Assembly (NCBI RefSeq): GCF_937924975.1
Contig: NZ_CALEYG010000013.1
Span: forward strand, 30,017-94,016
From: an uncultured Stomatobaculum sp.
GTDB taxonomy: Bacteria; Bacillota; Clostridia; Lachnospirales; Lachnospiraceae
Reading direction: 5' to 3'
DNA length: 64,000 nucleotides
Part shown: piece by piece, positions 43,544-52,855 of the stretch
How positions within the stretch are numbered: position 1 is the stretch's first letter
Layout: every line of letters begins with the position of its first letter
Position numbers and translations under genes: made by a program
Notes under the pieces: generated by a model
The model's database searches: none
What the model saw: the letters and a program-made list of their open reading frames with translations, nothing else
What the model was told of the DNA's origin: nothing

Positions 43544-45491
43544 TGCGCTTAAACCTCCGTTCCAGCTCTGTCTTCGTGAGTTCTATGATGGTAGGTCTGC
43601 CGTGCGGGCAGTTGTAGGGATTCTCGAGCGCAAAGAGCTCGTCGAGTAAGGCCTCCGCCTCCTGCTGCGAGATGTGCTGATTGCCCTTAATCGCCGCCTT
43701 GCAGGACATGGACGCGGTCTTTTCGATGATGAGGAGCGGCACATCGTCGGCGCGCTGCCCCGCAAGCAGGCTCGCAAACATCGTTTTCAGGAGCTCTTCT
43801 TTTAAGACCGAGGGCAAAATGTCGGGCACGGCGCGGACCGCATAGCTGGAGCCGCCGAAGTGCTCGATCGAAAAGCCTATTTTTTCAAAGCTCTCGTGCT
43901 GCTCCGTAAGAAGCGCTGCCTCTTCCGCACTGAGGGTGAGGAGGAGCGGCGGTTCCAGGCGCTGCGCGCTCACAGCCTGCTGCCGGTAGTCCCGCAATAA
44001 CCTCTCATAGTTCACCTTCTCATGCGCCGCATGCTGGTCTATGAGATACATCGAATTGCCGCGCTCGGCAATCCAGTAAGTATCAAAGACCGCACCGACC
44101 AGACGAAGATGCTGCCGCTCCTCGGGGCGAAACAGCGCATACTGTCCGCCGCGCTCCACGGTCTCAAAGGCCGGCTTTTCTTCGGCGACAGCCCGCTCTG
44201 TCCCGCCGCCTGTCTCCTGCTCTTTGCGCTCTGCCCGCTCTTCTTCTGCCGCACCCCGCTGCAAGGGCTGCTCTGTCTGTTCCGGCCGATTTGTACTGCG
44301 CTCTGTTTCCGCGCTCTGATTCAACTGCCGCTGCCCGTAGGCCGAGAGAAAAGAGGAAAGAGAGAGTTCTTTCTCCGCTTCTTCCTGCTGTCTCTCTGCC
44401 TGTAAGCGCTTCGTCTCAAACGGCTCCGGCGGCTTTTCCGCCTTTTTCCGGGATACGTCCGGTACGGTACGCCGCTCTTCCGAGAGCGCGGAGAGGCGAA
44501 TCAACTCCGCGCGTTGCAGTGCCTCCTCGACTGCGGCCCGGAGAAAGAGATACAGCGCCTGACCGTCCGAGAAGCGCACCTCCCGCTTGGTCGGATGCAC
44601 ATTGACATCGACAACCTCGGGCTTTGTTGTAAGAAACAGGACAGCAAAGGGGAAGTTATGCTGCATCATGCGGTCACCGTAGCCGTCCTCGATGGCCTTC
44701 GAGAGCAGCGGGCTCTTGATATAGCGCCCGTTGATGCAGTAGTGTTCGAGCGCGCGACTGCCCCTTGAAATCTCGGGCCTTCCGATAAAGCCGTGCACCG
44801 AGAGCCCCTTTTCCTCCCGCTCGACGGGAAGGAGTTTGGTCGCAATCTCTCTCCCGTAAAGCTGGTAAATAATGTCCTTCACTTCCCGGTTGCCGCTCGT
44901 GTGGAAACGGCTCTGGCCGTTCGCGAGAAAGCGAATCGAGACCTCCGGGTGTGAAAGCGCAAGCTCCTCGGCGAGCGCCGCGACATGGGCGGTCTCCGTG
45001 ACCGCTGCCTTTAAGAAGCCGCGACGAACTGGCGTATTGAAAAAGAGATCGCGGGCAATCACCGTCGTCCCGGCCGGTGCGCCGATTTCCTCGAGTGCCG
45101 TCTGCTGCCCGCCCTCCGCCGTATAGCGGACACCGGTCAATGCTTCCCGCTGCTTCGTGATGAGCTCGATTCGCGCGACCGCCGCGATGCTTGCGAGCGC
45201 CTCGCCGCGAAAGCCGAGACTCTGCACATGGTGAATGTCCTCCGCCGTACGGATTTTGGAAGTCGCATGGCGAAGAAAGGCGGTCGGCACCTCATCGGCC
45301 GCAATACCGCTCCCGTTGTCCGTCACCCGTATCATCGCGATGCCGCCGTCGCGAATTTCAATCGTGATGACACTCGCATCGGCATCGATTGCATTTTCCG
45401 CAAGCTCTTTCACAATCGAGGCCGGGCGCTCAATAACTTCGCCCGCCGCGATTTTGTTGATGGTTGACTCGTCGAGAAGCTGAATGCTCAT
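43536..45491 (-). CDS. mutL: DNA mismatch repair endonuclease MutL
   Basis: A 651-residue MutL with GHKL ATPase N terminus (ENAIDADA, DNGSGI, GFRGEAL) and C-terminal dimerisation/nuclease domain. The metal-binding motif DQHAAHEKVNYE, with ACKAAIKGN and NCPHGRPT, shows that it is the nicking type used by bacteria lacking MutH. The linker (about 330-450) is Glu/Arg-rich. The ATG overlaps the mutS stop (ATGA). Confidence 0.97.
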   Translation of the reverse strand: MSIQLLDESTINKIAAGEVIERPASIVKELAENAIDADASVITIEIRDGGIAMIRVTDNGSGIAADEVPTAFLRHATSKIRTAEDIHHVQSLGFRGEALASIAAVARIELITKQREALTGVRYTAEGGQQTALEEIGAPAGTTVIARDLFFNTPVRRGFLKAAVTETAHVAALAEELALSHPEVSIRFLANGQSRFHTSGNREVKDIIYQLYGREIATKLLPVEREEKGLSVHGFIGRPEISRGSRALEHYCINGRYIKSPLLSKAIEDGYGDRMMQHNFPFAVLFLTTKPEVVDVNVHPTKREVRFSDGQALYLFLRAAVEEALQRAELIRLSALSEERRTVPDVSRKKAEKPPEPFETKRLQAERQQEEAEKELSLSSFLSAYGQRQLNQSAETERSTNRPEQTEQPLQRGAAEEERAERKEQETGGGTERAVAEEKPAFETVERGGQYALFRPEERQHLRLVGAVFDTYWIAERGNSMYLIDQHAAHEKVNYERLLRDYRQQAVSAQRLEPPLLLTLSAEEAALLTEQHESFEKIGFSIEHFGGSSYAVRAVPDILPSVLKEELLKTMFASLLAGQRADDVPLLIIEKTASMSCKAAIKGNQHISQQEAEALLDELFALENPYNCPHGRPTIIELTKTELERRFKRIV

Positions 45492-48091
45492 AGCGCCTCC
45501 TGCAACTGATAGAGAAAATCAATCGCCGCACGCGGCGTGAGTTCCGAGAGATCGGCCTTCTTAAGTCTCTCGAGTATGTCGCGCTCCGCGGGCTGTAAGG
45601 GCGCCTCACAGGGCGCAGGTTCAGCCGGAGAAGCTACAGTCTCCTGCCCCCGCGCCGCAAGTTCCTTGGCGCGCGCCGCAATGTCCGCCCCGGAAAGCTC
45701 CGCCGCAATCTCCCGCGCTCTCGCTGTCACCGTCTCCGGCACACCCGCGAGCTTTGCGACCTGAATGCCGTAGCTCTGATCCGCACCGCCTTTTACGATT
45801 TTCCGGAGAAAGGCAATCGTGTCGCCCTGCTCTTTTACGGCGATGCAGTAGTTGTGAACACCCGGAATGCTCCCCTCGAGCTCGGTCAGCTCGTGGTAGT
45901 GGGTCGCAAACAGCGTCTTTGCGCCGGCAAGTCGCCCGGTCGCGAGATATTCGACCACCGCCCAGGCAATCGAGAGTCCGTCGAAGGTCGAAGTGCCGCG
46001 GCCGATTTCATCGAGAATAATTAAACTCCGCTTTGTCGCATTGCGGAGAATGTTGGCGACCTCGGTCATCTCCACCATGAAGGTCGACTGCCCGGACGCA
46101 AGATCATCCGAGGCGCCGACGCGCGTGAAGATGCGGTCGGAGATACCGATCTCCGCCTCGGTTGCCGGGACAAAGGAACCTGTCTGCGCGAGCAGGGCAA
46201 TCAGGGCCGTCTGGCGCATATAGGTGGACTTTCCGGCCATATTCGGTCCCGTGATCACGGCAATGCGATTTTCCTCGCTGTCGAGCAAGGTATCGTTTTC
46301 GACAAAGCGGCCGCTCTCCATCATGCGCTCCACCACCGGATGCCGCCCGCCCAAGATGCGGAGCGGACCGTCCGCCGTCAGTTTCGGGCGCACATATTGA
46401 TAGCGCTCCGCGACATCGGCGAGAGAAAGCAGGGCGTCGAGATAGGCAATGATGCCGGCACTCGTCTGAATGCGCGCGACCTCCGCGGAAAGCTTCTGTC
46501 TTACCTCCTGGAATAAATCAAACTCGAGCGTCAGGAGCTTCTCCTCTGCGCCGAGTATGCTCTCCTCGAGTTTTCCGAGCTCCTCGGTCGTATAGCGCTC
46601 GGCGTTCGCCAGTGTCTGCCGCCGCTGAAAATAGTCCGGCACCTGGGAGAGCGCCGACTTTGTGACCTCGAAATAATAGCCGAAGACCTTGTTGTATTTG
46701 ATGCGGAGATTCTTAATGCCGGTCTTATTCCGCTCCCGCTCCTCGAGTTCGGCGAGCCACTGCTTGCCCTCGGTGCTCGCGCGGCGGTAGCGGTCCACAT
46801 CCTCGTGATAGCCGTCTTTGATGATATGCCCTTCGCGGAGTGTGAGCGGCGGATCGTCCGCAATGGCGCGATTAAGGAGCGCAGAGAGATCCCTTAAGTC
46901 GTCGAGCGACTGCGAAAAGCTCCGGAGAAGCGGTGCCGAAAAACTCTGTAACAAGTCCTTAATCGGCGGCAGCGCCGCAATGGAACTGCCGAACGCCAGC
47001 ATATCCCGCGCATTTGCGCTGCCGAGCGTGATGCGCCCCATGAGCCGCTCCATATCGTAAATCGGCGCGAGATACTCTCTCAGCTCCTCGCGGTCAATGT
47101 AGCGGGACAGAAATTCCTGAATCGCATCCTGTCTCGCTTCAATTTCCGGTATGCCGAGCAGCGGTTTTTCCAGAAGATTTCTTAAAAAGCGCGCCCCCAT
47201 CGCCGTCTTCGTGCGGTCCAGCACCCAAAGCAGAGACCCATGCTTATTCTTGTCGCGAAGGGTCTCTGTGAGTTCCAGATTCCGTCTGGAGGCGGCATCG
47301 ATGAAGAGATAGGCGTTGCCCCGGTAAGCTTTCAGCTCGGTAATCAGTTCGCAGCGGTTTTTCTGCGTGTCGTAGAGATAGCGAAGCGCCGCGCCCGCCG
47401 CGAGCGTGCCGAGCGGATAATCGGAGAGACCGAGCGCCTCCGTGGTCGCCGCGCGGAAGTGTTCGGTGAGCAGCGAGACCGCATTGTCCCGGAGAAAGGC
47501 GCTGTCCGGCAACTCGCTGACTGCAAGCTCCTCCTCATGCCGGAGGCAGCCATCGAGCGAGAGAGTCTTTCTTTTCAGCAGTTCCGCCGGATGAAACTCC
47601 GCCAGAATGTCCCCGAGTTCCTTCCGGCCGTCCGCCTCCGTCACGAAAAAGCTTCCCGTCGAAATGTCCGCAAAGGCAAGGCCGTAGCGGCCGTTTTCCT
47701 CCGAAACCGCGGCGAGATAGTTATTCTTCTCCTCCTCGAGAGCGCCTGCCGCCGTCACGGTGCCGGGCGTCACGACGCGAATCACTTCGCGCTTTACAAG
47801 ACCCTTTGCGAGCTTCGGGTCTTCCATCTGCTCGGCGACCGCGACCTTATAGCCCCGCTTCACCAGGCGGTTGATGTAGGCGTCGGCGGCGTGAAACGGG
47901 ACGCCGCACATCGGCGCTCTCTCCTCGAGGCCGCACTCTTTTCCTGTCAGCGTGAGTTCGAGCTCCTTTGACGCAAGGCGCGCGTCTTCAAAAAACATCT
48001 CGTAGAAATCGCCGAGGCGATAGAACAAAAGGCAGTCCGGATAGGCCTTCTTGGTCTCCAGATAGTGCGTCATCATCGGCGAAAGCGCCAC
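45488..48091 (-). CDS. mutS: DNA mismatch repair protein MutS
   Basis: An 867-residue MutS1. The mismatch-reading Phe-x-Glu motif is present as FYE in RLGDFYEMFFEDA, and the ATPase has Walker A GPNMAGKST near residue 615 with LDEIGRGTSTFDG downstream. A Pro/Ala/Glu linker precedes the C-terminal tetramerisation helix. The start is GTG 48091, just after the miaB stop. Confidence 0.97.
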   Translation of the reverse strand: MALSPMMTHYLETKKAYPDCLLFYRLGDFYEMFFEDARLASKELELTLTGKECGLEERAPMCGVPFHAADAYINRLVKRGYKVAVAEQMEDPKLAKGLVKREVIRVVTPGTVTAAGALEEEKNNYLAAVSEENGRYGLAFADISTGSFFVTEADGRKELGDILAEFHPAELLKRKTLSLDGCLRHEEELAVSELPDSAFLRDNAVSLLTEHFRAATTEALGLSDYPLGTLAAGAALRYLYDTQKNRCELITELKAYRGNAYLFIDAASRRNLELTETLRDKNKHGSLLWVLDRTKTAMGARFLRNLLEKPLLGIPEIEARQDAIQEFLSRYIDREELREYLAPIYDMERLMGRITLGSANARDMLAFGSSIAALPPIKDLLQSFSAPLLRSFSQSLDDLRDLSALLNRAIADDPPLTLREGHIIKDGYHEDVDRYRRASTEGKQWLAELEERERNKTGIKNLRIKYNKVFGYYFEVTKSALSQVPDYFQRRQTLANAERYTTEELGKLEESILGAEEKLLTLEFDLFQEVRQKLSAEVARIQTSAGIIAYLDALLSLADVAERYQYVRPKLTADGPLRILGGRHPVVERMMESGRFVENDTLLDSEENRIAVITGPNMAGKSTYMRQTALIALLAQTGSFVPATEAEIGISDRIFTRVGASDDLASGQSTFMVEMTEVANILRNATKRSLIILDEIGRGTSTFDGLSIAWAVVEYLATGRLAGAKTLFATHYHELTELEGSIPGVHNYCIAVKEQGDTIAFLRKIVKGGADQSYGIQVAKLAGVPETVTARAREIAAELSGADIAARAKELAARGQETVASPAEPAPCEAPLQPAERDILERLKKADLSELTPRAAIDFLYQLQEAL

Positions 48092-48092
48092 T

Positions 48093-49490
48093 TTAGTCTC
48101 TCCTCTCTCCCATGTAGTAAAAGCCCTTGGACTCCTTAAGCAGAACCGGAACCATCTGCCCGATTAAGCTCTCATCGCCCGGAAAATGGACCATCAGGTT
48201 ATTTGAGAGCCGCCCGGTCACATAGCCCGCGCGCTGCGGATTCACTTCTTCGACCAGAACCGGTTCCACCTTGCCCTCGTCGCGGTCGGCCGCCTTCGAG
48301 GCGAACTGCTGCACCAGCGCAATGAGTCGCTGCATGCGGTCCGCGACAACATCTTCCGGCACCTGATCTTCAAACTCCGCAGCCGGTGTTCCGCTCCGCT
48401 TGGAATAGATGAAGGTGAACGCCGCCTGGTACCCCGCGCGGGACACGACTTCGAGCGTATCCTGAAAATCTTCCTCGGTCTCGCCGGGAAAGCCGACAAT
48501 GATGTCCGTCGTGAGGCCGACTTCCGGTAGTTCCCGGTGAATTTTGTCGACCAGGGCGAGATAAGACTCCTTGGTATACCGGCGATTCATGCGCTGCAAA
48601 ATCTTGCTGCTGCCCGACTGGAGCGGCAGGTGAATGTGGCGGCAGATTTTCGGATTTCGCTTGATGACCTGAATCAGCTCATCCGACAAATCCTTCGGGT
48701 GCGGCGTCATAAAGCGGACGCGCTCCAGGCCCTCGACCGCGCAGACCCGCTCGAGGAGAGAGGCAAAGGTCTCGCCGTTTGAAAGCCCCTTACCGTAGGA
48801 ATTGACATTCTGGCCGAGCAGCATGATTTCTTTTACGCCGTCCTCGACGAGCGCCTTTACCTCGCGCACAATGTCCTCTGCCTCGCGGGACTGCTCTCTG
48901 CCGCGCACATAGGGGACAATGCAGTAGGTGCAGAAGTTATTGCAGCCGTACATGATGTTTACGCCGGACTTAAACCAGATTTTGCGGCGCGCCGGCATGT
49001 GATCCCGGAATCCGTTCCGCTCCTCCGCCGTATCAATGACGCGCTGATTTTCGGCCTCGACCGCGTAGAGCAGCTCCGGAAACTTCCAGATGTTATGCGT
49101 GCCGAAGACAAGATCCACAAAGCGATATTTCTTCTGAATCCGGAGCACCTCGTCCTTTTCCTGCATCATGCAGCCGCAAATCCCGATCAGCATATCCGGA
49201 TTCAGTTTTTTGAAATGCTTCACGATACCGAGATGCCCGTAGAGCTTCTCGTTGGCATTTTCCCGCACCGTGCAGGTATTAAAGAGGAGAATGTCGGCGT
49301 CTTCGGTCGGAATCTCCTCGCAGCCGATTTCCGCGAGAATGCCGGAGAGCTTCTCCGAGTCGCGCGCATTCATCTGGCACCCCATCGTCGTGATGTGGTA
49401 GCGCACGGGACGGCCGAGCCGCTTCTTCTTTTCTTCTATCGTATCCTTTAACTGCGCCACAAAGAGCGACTGCTTTTTGCTTTCCTCCAT
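48093..49490 (-). CDS. miaB: tRNA-2-methylthio-N6-dimethylallyladenosine synthase MiaB
   Basis: Radical SAM methylthiotransferase, 465 residues. The N-terminal MTTase domain begins TMGCQMNARDSEKLSG (first cluster Cys); two more Cys are in NTCTVREN and GICGCMMQE. The radical SAM motif is CNNFCTYC. A C-terminal TRAM domain is present. It modifies the i6A37 made by MiaA, encoded in the same transcript. It has its own likely promoter. Confidence 0.97.
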   Translation of the reverse strand: MEESKKQSLFVAQLKDTIEEKKKRLGRPVRYHITTMGCQMNARDSEKLSGILAEIGCEEIPTEDADILLFNTCTVRENANEKLYGHLGIVKHFKKLNPDMLIGICGCMMQEKDEVLRIQKKYRFVDLVFGTHNIWKFPELLYAVEAENQRVIDTAEERNGFRDHMPARRKIWFKSGVNIMYGCNNFCTYCIVPYVRGREQSREAEDIVREVKALVEDGVKEIMLLGQNVNSYGKGLSNGETFASLLERVCAVEGLERVRFMTPHPKDLSDELIQVIKRNPKICRHIHLPLQSGSSKILQRMNRRYTKESYLALVDKIHRELPEVGLTTDIIVGFPGETEEDFQDTLEVVSRAGYQAAFTFIYSKRSGTPAAEFEDQVPEDVVADRMQRLIALVQQFASKAADRDEGKVEPVLVEEVNPQRAGYVTGRLSNNLMVHFPGDESLIGQMVPVLLKESKGFYYMGERRD

Positions 49491-49523
49491 AGACCTGAGA
49501 CCTTTCTGCTACATTTGAAACAT

Positions 49524-49552
49524 AATATATTTATGTAAACCATTTTACACAA
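49524..49552 (-). promoter_or_regulatory. Promoter of miaB-mutS-mutL-miaA operon
   Basis: On the minus strand -35 TTGTGT (49547-49552) and -10 TATATT (49524-49529) are 17 bp apart, in the 72-bp AT-rich gap before miaB. Confidence 0.68.
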
Positions 49553-49562
49553 AGCCAGCACC

Positions 49563-51167
49563 TTACCACGCCGGACAATACTGCGCGATCACCGCTTCGG
49601 CGACTTTGAGCCCGTCCATCGCCGCGCTCGTAATGCCGCCGGCATACCCCGCACCCTCGCCACAGGGATAAAAGCCGCGCACATTCGCCTGAAACGCCGC
49701 ATCCCGGAAAATCCGAACCGGCGAGGAGGTGCGGCTCTCGACACCGGCAAGTATCACCTCCGGCGCATCAAACCCCTTGATTTGCCGCCCGAAGCGCGTC
49801 ATTCCCTCGACAAAGGCCGTCTCGAGCGGCGCATCGAGGATGCCGTTTAAGCGCGAAAACCGGTACTGCCCCGCAAAACAGGGCTGAATGCCGCCAAAGC
49901 TCTGACTCTCTCTCCCGGAGAGAAAATCGCCGTAGAGCTGCACCGGAATTTTTCCCTGCCCTGCGAGAAACGCGCGTTTTTCCAGTTCTTCCTGGAAGGC
50001 AAGACCTGCGAGTGCGCCCGTGCCGTAGCGCCGAAAGTCCTCGGGCGTGACCGAAACGATGATGGCGGCGTTGGCATTCTCCGACCCGCGGTCGGCATAG
50101 CTCATGCCGTTTACGACCGTGCCGCCTACTTCGCTCGAGGCATTGACCACAAACCCGCCCGGGCACATGCAAAAGCTGTAGACGCCGCGCCCGACGGAAG
50201 TTTTCGCCGCGAGTTTATACGGTGCCGGCGGCAAAAAGTCCGCCTCGCGTTCTCCGTACTGCGAAAGCGAGATATCTCTTTGGCGGTGTTGTACGCGAAA
50301 GCCGACCGCAAAAGCCTTGGCTTCCATCGAAAATCCGCGCGACGCGAGCACGCGAAAGGTATCCCGCGCTGAGTGGCCGGTCGCGGCAATCAGCACCTCC
50401 GTTTTGAGTTCGTAGCGCGTGCCGTCCGCCCTCTCGACCAGCACCGCCGAGAGCTTGTCCGCTTCGACACAAAAATCCGCGGCGCGCGAAGAAAAGCGGA
50501 CCTCGCCGCCGAGGCGCAGAATCTCCTCCCGCATCGCTGTCACAATCGAAATCAGGCGGTCGGTGCCGACATGCGGCTTCTGCTCATAGAGAATCGAGCT
50601 GTCCGCGCCGAAGCGGCAAAAGAGCTCCAGCACTTTCCGGTTCCGCCCGGCATTGTCCTTGACGAGCGTATTCAATTTTCCGTCGGAAAAGGTGCCGGCC
50701 CCGCCCTCGCCGAAGGAGACATTGCAGTCCGGATTTAACGGTTCTCCCGCCCAGAACGCATCGACTGCCGCCTTTCGCGCGGCGGCGGGCAGACCGCGCT
50801 CCAGGAGGATGGGCTGATACCCCGCCTCGGCGAGCATGAGTCCCGCAAAGAGGCCGGCCGGTCCCGTGCCGATGATCACAGGGCGCGACATAAGACGGGC
50901 CTCGCCCTGCGGCGGCAGCACATAGGGCTGCCGCGTGTCGAGCGTGACATTCGGAAACTTCCGGAAACGCTCCTCTTTCGGGAGGCAAAGCCGCAGCAAA
51001 TAGACATAAAAAAGCTCCGGCTTTTTCCGCGCATCTATGGAGCGCCGCACAATTTCAATCTCGCCGAGCTCCCGCAAAGAAAGGTGTAAGAGTTTCGCGA
51101 CCTTTTTCCGGAGCATTTCCTCCGTATGCCGCACGGGGAGCGTCACATTGTTGAGCAGAACGGCCAT
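49563..51167 (-). CDS. FAD-dependent dehydrogenase (COG2509-like)
   Basis: A 534-residue flavoprotein. The N-terminal ~90 residues form a small ferredoxin-like region typical of this family (RRSIDARKKPELFYVYLLRL), followed by the FAD-binding GTGPAGLFAGLMLAEAG and a C-terminal CGEGAGYAGGITSAAMDG segment that closes the FAD site. No metabolic partner is known. The ATG shares one base with the stop of the preceding DUF3783-like gene. Confidence 0.9.
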   Translation of the reverse strand: MAVLLNNVTLPVRHTEEMLRKKVAKLLHLSLRELGEIEIVRRSIDARKKPELFYVYLLRLCLPKEERFRKFPNVTLDTRQPYVLPPQGEARLMSRPVIIGTGPAGLFAGLMLAEAGYQPILLERGLPAAARKAAVDAFWAGEPLNPDCNVSFGEGGAGTFSDGKLNTLVKDNAGRNRKVLELFCRFGADSSILYEQKPHVGTDRLISIVTAMREEILRLGGEVRFSSRAADFCVEADKLSAVLVERADGTRYELKTEVLIAATGHSARDTFRVLASRGFSMEAKAFAVGFRVQHRQRDISLSQYGEREADFLPPAPYKLAAKTSVGRGVYSFCMCPGGFVVNASSEVGGTVVNGMSYADRGSENANAAIIVSVTPEDFRRYGTGALAGLAFQEELEKRAFLAGQGKIPVQLYGDFLSGRESQSFGGIQPCFAGQYRFSRLNGILDAPLETAFVEGMTRFGRQIKGFDAPEVILAGVESRTSSPVRIFRDAAFQANVRGFYPCGEGAGYAGGITSAAMDGLKVAEAVIAQYCPAW

Positions 51168-51592
51168 CAGAGCACTTCCCCCGTCATGGTTTCATGCTCG
51201 GCGCGGATTGCGTCGTAGAGTTCGCGGAGCGTCCAGCCCGCATTGGTCTCGGTGAGCGCTGCCTTTAGCGGCAGGCGAAGCTTCTGCTTTCTGGTCTGCG
51301 CGAGAAACGCGTCGAGCGTTGCGCCGCTGAATCCGCAAAAGAGCACAAAGGGCTCGGCGTGCGCTCTCGCGCGCACTTCATCCGGGACCGCCTCCGCCGC
51401 GCGGTGTGCTTCGGCGCTCTGCGGCTTTCCGCTCACCAGCGCGCCGATTCGCTCATCCAGCGCCTCGCTCCCGACCTCCCGGTATTTAATCTTTAAAAGC
51501 GCACAAATGGCACCGATCCCCGGTGCCGCTTTGTCGTCCGGGACATAGCAGAGCAGAGTCCCGCCTTTTTGGTTTGAAAAAATGCGATTCAT
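51167..51592 (-). CDS. DUF3783-like small protein
   Basis: A 141-residue protein whose second half (LFCGFSGATLDAFLAQTRKQKLRLPLKAALTETN, read from about residue 82) resembles DUF3783, a domain of unknown function in Clostridia. It sits between two FAD-protein genes with overlaps of 1 and 4 nt, so it may serve one of them. No catalytic motif is evident. Confidence 0.8.
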   Translation of the reverse strand: MNRIFSNQKGGTLLCYVPDDKAAPGIGAICALLKIKYREVGSEALDERIGALVSGKPQSAEAHRAAEAVPDEVRARAHAEPFVLFCGFSGATLDAFLAQTRKQKLRLPLKAALTETNAGWTLRELYDAIRAEHETMTGEVL

Positions 51593-52827
51593 ATCCTTAC
51601 CTCGTCACTGGCGGCGCTCTGCCCGGCCGAGAGGCCGCTCGCAAAGCACCAATGGAGATTATAGCCGCCGCAGGGGCCGGTCACATTCAGAATTTCGCCC
51701 GCCGCATACAGTCCCGGAACGCGCCGGAACGAGAAGCTCTGTCCCGAAAGTTCCGAGAGGGCAATGCCGCCGGCCGAAACCTGGGCTTTCTCAAGCGAAC
51801 CGAGCCCCTGCACGATAAAACGGGATGCCGTGAGCGCTGCGGAGAGCCGTTTGGCAAGCTCCCGGTCTCTCTGCTTCACCGCCTGCTGCGGCGATAGCGC
51901 TGCGCGCCGAAGCAAGGCGCCCCACAAATTTTTCGGCACCAGGCCGTTGCCGACCGCCTCTAAATCGATCGCAAACGGCGCTGAAAGCCGCTTTTCGAAA
52001 TAGTCCGTGTCCGCTGTCAAATCCGGCAGGAAGTTAATGCAGAGCTCTGTCTTTCGCTTTTTCGCGAGGGCGCGCCCCGCTATCAGAGAGAGCTGAAAGA
52101 CAGCGATACCCGAAAACCCCTCTTTGGTGAGCTGCAATTCACCGCTCTCCCGCCCCCGCTCGGCGTTGTCGACCAGAAGGGTCAGTTCCGCCGGTACCCG
52201 CACGCCCTGGGCCGCGCGGAAAAAGGGGTTTTCGCGCTCGGCAGAGCGAAGCGGGCAGAGGGCCGGTCGCGGCGCTTCGAGTTTCAGCCCGAGTTCTTCG
52301 GCATAGCGAAAGCCGCTCCCGTCTGATCCCGTCTTTGCGAGCGCACTGCCGCCGAGCGCCAGAATCACGCGGTCTGCGTACAGAGGCTTTTCTTCCGTCT
52401 GAATCCAAAACCCGCCCTTCTTTTCACGCTGTATGCCGAGAACGCGTGTACCTGTCCGTACCGCCACCTTCTCCCGCTCGAGCGCTGCGCGAAGTGCGTT
52501 CAGCACAGCCGCCGCCTGCTCGGCGTGCGGATAAATCCAGCCGCCGTGCCGCGCGATGGGCGGGACACCGAGTTCTTCGAGAAAACGGATGACGGTCTTT
52601 GGCGGATAACATTTGATTAGCTCCCGCAGAAAGTCGGGACCGTCGGTGTCATAGCGCGCGGCGTCGAGCTCCAGATTCGTGTAATTGCATTTGCCGTTAC
52701 CGGTCAGCAATAACTTTTTTCCGATGCGCTCGTTTTGCTCGAGCAGCGAAACCTCAGCGCCCGCTCTCGCCGCGGCGAGGGCGGCAGTCATTCCCGCGGG
52801 ACCGCCGCCGAGTACCAGAACCTTCAT
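51589..52827 (-). CDS. HI0933/BaiN-like FAD-binding protein
   Basis: A 412-residue flavoprotein of the HI0933/'aminoacetone oxidase' family. Rossmann motif GGGPAGMTAALAAARAG is at the N terminus, with GNGKCNYTN and the C-terminal GGYNLHWCFASGLSAG typical for the group. Relatives include BaiN, a bile-acid-related flavoprotein, but the family is broad and substrate is unknown. ATG 52827 follows AGGAGA. Confidence 0.9.
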   Translation of the reverse strand: MKVLVLGGGPAGMTAALAAARAGAEVSLLEQNERIGKKLLLTGNGKCNYTNLELDAARYDTDGPDFLRELIKCYPPKTVIRFLEELGVPPIARHGGWIYPHAEQAAAVLNALRAALEREKVAVRTGTRVLGIQREKKGGFWIQTEEKPLYADRVILALGGSALAKTGSDGSGFRYAEELGLKLEAPRPALCPLRSAERENPFFRAAQGVRVPAELTLLVDNAERGRESGELQLTKEGFSGIAVFQLSLIAGRALAKKRKTELCINFLPDLTADTDYFEKRLSAPFAIDLEAVGNGLVPKNLWGALLRRAALSPQQAVKQRDRELAKRLSAALTASRFIVQGLGSLEKAQVSAGGIALSELSGQSFSFRRVPGLYAAGEILNVTGPCGGYNLHWCFASGLSAGQSAASDEVRI

Positions 52828-52855
52828 GGCGTTCTCCTATCAAATCCTATCAAAC